Part shown: one piece after another, positions 13,885 through 16,096 of the stretch
Layout: each line of letters starts with the position of its first letter
Position numbering within the stretch: the stretch's first letter is position 1
From: JALORV01 sp035498175
Lineage (GTDB): Bacteria; Pseudomonadota; Gammaproteobacteria; Burkholderiales; Burkholderiaceae_F
Direction of reading: 5' to 3'
DNA length: 16,096 nucleotides
Assembly: GCA_035498175.1 (NCBI GenBank)
Contig: DATKAJ010000015.1
Location: 1-16,096 of the forward strand
Translations under genes and position numbers: made by a program
Notes under the pieces: model-generated
Database searches by the model: none
What the model was told of the DNA's origin: nothing
The model's input: the letters and a program-made list of their open reading frames with translations, nothing else

Positions 13885-13907
13885 CGCCGCCGGGAACGCC
13901 GGCGGCG
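13885..13907 (+). promoter_or_regulatory. Strong GC hairpin between exbD2 and the TPR gene
   Basis: CGCCGCCGG (13885-13893) pairs perfectly with CCGGCGGCG (13899-13907) around a 5-nt loop GAACG. GTTCATT follows, too few U for a confident terminator. It could be an attenuator, an mRNA 3'-end stabiliser that lowers TPR gene expression relative to exbD, or a processing site. Confidence 0.45.
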
Positions 13908-13942
13908 TTCATTACCGTAGCCAAGGTGCAGGAGACGCTGTG

Positions 13943-15196
13943 ATGCAGCAGATCATCCGCAAGAGCGGTCGACTGGGTCGGATGGTTTCGGCGGTCTCGG
14001 TGGCCGCCGGACTCGGGCTCGTCGCTCCGGCAATGCCGGGCCACGGGCCAGCCCAGGCTCAGGAAGCCGTGCGCGCCGAGGTCGGCAAGCCGCTGCAGGC
14101 GGCGCGCGATCTCTACAAGCAGGGCAAGTACAAGGAGGCGCTCGCGAAGCTGCGCGAGGCCGAGGCCGTGCCCAATCGCACGGCGCAGGAAAACCAGTTG
14201 ATCGAGCAGATGCGCGCGGCGATCGCCTCGCAGGCGGGCGACACCGAGCAGGCCATCAAGGCTTCGCTCGCACTGATCAACTCGGGCAAGCTGTCCGAAG
14301 CCGACCGGGCGCGCCACGCGGCCAGCCTCGCCAGCCTTTACTACCGCAACAAGGACTTCGCGAACGCCGCCAAGTGGGCGGACCAGGCGCTGAAGGCGAA
14401 TCCCGGCGACCCGACGATGCGCAGCCTGCTGATCCAGTCCAACTATCAGGCAGGCGACCTGCAGGCGGCTTCGCGCGAAGCTCTTGAAGACGTTCAGGCC
14501 GCAGAAAAGGCAGGGCGCGCACCGCCGGAAGACCGCCTTCAGCTGCTCGCGAACGTCGCCTCGAAGGGCAGCGACCGCGGTGCCTATGTGGTGGCGCTGG
14601 AGCGGCTCATTACTTACTACCCGAAGAAGGAGTATTGGGCCGACCTGCTGCGGCGGATCGAATCCAAGCCCGGGTTCTCGAACCGCTTGTCGCTCGATGT
14701 CTATCGGCTGCGCATTGCCACCAAAACAATCGAAACGGGCAATGACTACAGCGAGGCCGCGCAACTCGCGTTGCAGGCGGGCCAGGCCGCGGAGGCCAAG
14801 AAGATCCTCGACGAGGGATTTGCCGCCGGCCTGCTCGGCAAGGGCGCCGAAGCGGATCGTCAGAAGCGGCTGCTGAACCTGGCGACGCAGCGTGCCACCG
14901 ACGCACCGAAGGATCTTGCCACCGCAGAGTCCGAGGCCACGGAAGACGGCAATGCACTGGTGCGCATCGGCATGGCGTACACCGGCCTCGGACAGTACGA
15001 CAAGGGCATCGCGCTGATGCTGAAGGGCCTCGGCAAGAGCAACCTCAAGAACATCGACGACGCACGCCTGCACCTGGGCATCGCGTACCTTCGCGCCGGC
15101 AATCGCGCCAAGGCCGTAGAGGCCTTCCGCACCGTCAAGGGGACGGACGGCGCTGCTGATCTGGCGCGTCTCTGGACGCGCGTCGGTACGAGCTAG
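13943..15196 (+). CDS. Exported tetratricopeptide-repeat protein of the TonB cluster
   Basis: This 417-residue protein has a signal peptide (Arg-rich start, hydrophobic MVSAVSVAAGLGLVAP, cleavage after AQA at 37-39), so it is periplasmic. The mature part is helical with TPR-like units: LQAARDLYKQGKYKEALAKL near 51, SLASLYYRNKDFANAAKWADQAL, ALVRIGMAYTGLGQYDKGIALM and LHLGIAYLRAGNRAKAVEAF near the C-terminus; middle units are degenerate. No catalytic motif is seen. TPR proteins accompany some TonB systems (TtpC-linked clusters have a TPR partner), so a scaffold role for the TonB/ExbD complex is plausible but inferred. AGGAG at 13930-13934 suits ATG 13943; GTG 13940 is adjacent and in frame. The 130-nt gap after exbD2 contains a hairpin. 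Confidence 0.82.
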   Translation: MQQIIRKSGRLGRMVSAVSVAAGLGLVAPAMPGHGPAQAQEAVRAEVGKPLQAARDLYKQGKYKEALAKLREAEAVPNRTAQENQLIEQMRAAIASQAGDTEQAIKASLALINSGKLSEADRARHAASLASLYYRNKDFANAAKWADQALKANPGDPTMRSLLIQSNYQAGDLQAASREALEDVQAAEKAGRAPPEDRLQLLANVASKGSDRGAYVVALERLITYYPKKEYWADLLRRIESKPGFSNRLSLDVYRLRIATKTIETGNDYSEAAQLALQAGQAAEAKKILDEGFAAGLLGKGAEADRQKRLLNLATQRATDAPKDLATAESEATEDGNALVRIGMAYTGLGQYDKGIALMLKGLGKSNLKNIDDARLHLGIAYLRAGNRAKAVEAFRTVKGTDGAADLARLWTRVGTS

Positions 15197-15231
15197 CGGC
15201 GCTCTCGCCCTCGCGGCTGCGCTGCCTGATC

Positions 15232-15248
15232 GGCCGCGCGGAGCGGCC
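15232..15248. terminator. Possible bidirectional terminator hairpin between convergent genes
   Basis: GGCCGC and GCGGCC form a 6-bp stem around GCGGA in the 59-nt space between the TPR gene stop and the soxX stop. No U-tract flanks either side, so it is only a weak candidate, placed where transcripts from both strands must end. Confidence 0.25.
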
Positions 15249-15255
15249 TGCCGGG

Positions 15256-15672
15256 CTATTTCTTCAGGCTGACGAGGTAAGCCACCACGTCTTCGACCTG
15301 TTCGGCGCTCAGGGTCGGGCCACTTCCGGTCAGACCTCCCGACTTGTGAAAACTTGGCATCGGAGTGCCGCGCGCGATGCGCGACATGTCGACGACCGAG
15401 AGCCGGATCTGCGCGACGGTCAGCGCGGCGCCGACGCCGTCGAGCGTCGGACCCTTGGTGCCACCCGGCTGCATGGCCTTGTCCTTGATCGAGTGGCACG
15501 ACAGGCAATTCGCCGCGCCCCGCTCGATCAGCAACGCGCGACCGCGCCCGGCATCCCCGGCCTTGCCGGTCAGTGACTGTGGAATGCCGTCGCCGACCAC
15601 TTGATACGAGGCGACCTGGGCGCCGACGCTGCCGACGAGGGCTGCAAGCGCAATCAGCACATACGGTCTCAT
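15256..15672 (-). CDS. soxX: SoxX-type monohaem cytochrome c
   Basis: This 138-residue protein has a signal peptide (MRPYVLIALAALVGSVGAQ) and is periplasmic. Covalent haem binding is shown by CLSCH (C56, C59, H60), with M105 in GTPMPSFH as probable distal ligand. The SoxX-like features are IPQSLTGKAGDAGRGRALL before the haem site, PGGTKGPTLDGVGA, VAQIRLSVVDMSRI and the end LSAEQVEDVVAYLVSLKK. SoxX normally pairs with SoxA to attach thiosulfate to SoxY. No soxA, soxY, soxZ or soxB is in the window, so a diverged SoxX-like electron carrier is the alternative. ATG 15672 is preceded by GGAG with 7-nt spacing; the frame stays open further upstream, but that part does not look like protein. Confidence 0.85.
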   Translation of the reverse strand: MRPYVLIALAALVGSVGAQVASYQVVGDGIPQSLTGKAGDAGRGRALLIERGAANCLSCHSIKDKAMQPGGTKGPTLDGVGAALTVAQIRLSVVDMSRIARGTPMPSFHKSGGLTGSGPTLSAEQVEDVVAYLVSLKK

Positions 15673-16060
15673 TTCCGGTCTCCGCGGCGAATCTGTCCAG
15701 TGCGCGAGCAAAGCTGCGCGCGCCGATCTGGCGCTAAAAATCCAGTCTGAACGCGCACAGGTCAGGCGTGTTGGCCCAGAGCAAGGGTCACCGCCGCCAC
15801 GGATTGCAGGCAACCGGAGTGGTGTCCGGTCCGTTCGTCGCAAACCACCGCATGTGGGCGGCAGGCGCCGCACGGCGTGACGAAACGGCATGGGCGGTGA
15901 CGAACTGCAGCGGAGGCGGATGAACGGGGAAGAGCCGCCTTCCGGCGACGAAGGTGCCATTCCGCGATTTCTGCAGCCGGTCGCAATCCGCTCGCGGTGG
16001 GACGGGCCGCTGCCTACAGTGCGTCCATCGATTCACGCAACCCACCGAAAGGACCGAACC
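15673..16060. other. 388-nt region between soxX and the right-edge gene, no convincing gene
   Basis: Open frames here are compositionally poor and look like high-GC chance frames. Near soxX there is a short A run (GCTAAAAATCC, 15732-15742) that could belong to a promoter on either strand. An 8-bp stem with one G-U pair is formed by 15912-15919 and 15935-15942 (GGAGGCGG / CCGCCTTC). TACAGT at 16015-16020 is a weak -10 candidate for the right-edge gene. I see no repeat, tRNA or riboswitch. Confidence 0.5.
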
Positions 16061-16096
16061 ATGAACGCCAACGAACTCCGCCTGTCGCTGAGCACC
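16061..16096 (+). CDS. Start of an unidentified gene, cut by the window edge
   Basis: ATG 16061 opens a frame to the window end, MNANELRLSLST. AAAGGA at 16048-16053 stands 7 nt upstream, a good ribosome site. The same frame is open back to ATG 15920 and ATG 15890, but the added residues are Pro/Arg rich and unlike a real N-terminus. Twelve residues are too few to name a function. It is divergent from soxX and could share its control region. Confidence 0.5.
   Translation, partial: MNANELRLSLST

Noticed and set aside
13784..15508. 574-residue minus-strand frame covering the TPR gene
   Set aside because: It overlaps both the TPR gene and soxX, has no domain, and reads as the reverse frame of a coding region.
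15673..15960. Extended SoxX N-terminus upstream of 15672
   Set aside because: The extension is Pro/Arg rich with no signal peptide, while MRPYVLIALAALVG at 15672 is a proper signal peptide with a ribosome site.

Overview
The window is a high-GC (roughly two thirds G+C by eye), densely packed proteobacterial chromosome segment of mostly core genes. I see no insertion sequence, phage gene, CRISPR array, tRNA or rRNA. The order amgK-murU-pepP-ubiH-dusB-fis-purH-(antiporter)-ruvC-ruvA-ruvB, and a Fis resembling the short betaproteobacterial form, suggest a betaproteobacterium. The adjacent tonB-exbB-exbD-exbD cassette resembles the arrangement in Xanthomonas-like gammaproteobacteria, so the class assignment is probable only.

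Region 1 (1-240): start of a minus-strand gene for an exported protein, probably LptD from its signal peptide and position, with a divergent promoter region shared with amgK. Region 2 (241-5597): amgK and murU form a MurNAc salvage pair that makes UDP-MurNAc. They are followed by pepP (Xaa-Pro aminopeptidase), ubiH (ubiquinone ring hydroxylase) and dusB (tRNA dihydrouridine synthase), with promoter-like -10 boxes before pepP and dusB. Region 3 (5609-8704): fis sits tightly behind dusB, then purH (last two steps to IMP), then a CPA-type cation/proton antiporter. Region 4 (8742-11012): ruvC-ruvA-ruvB, the complete Holliday-junction resolvasome. ruvC may have an almost leaderless transcript, and ruvB uses a TTG start that overlaps the stop of a possible 29-residue ORF.

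Region 5 (11013-15196): an energy-transduction cassette behind a structured leader of about 200 nt. It encodes TonB, ExbB (with a signal peptide and an Ala/Pro-rich periplasmic arm), two paralogous ExbD proteins and an exported TPR protein. Together they would pass proton-motive force to outer-membrane TonB-dependent receptors. Region 6 (15197-16096): a convergent minus-strand soxX-like cytochrome c gene with no soxA, soxY, soxZ or soxB in view, a 388-nt stretch without a convincing gene, and the first 12 codons of a plus-strand gene cut by the window edge.

Nothing here is clearly a new system. The best leads are the structured tonB leader, the isolated soxX, the near-identical 21-bp motif placed before two unrelated genes, and the antiporter inserted between purH and ruvC.
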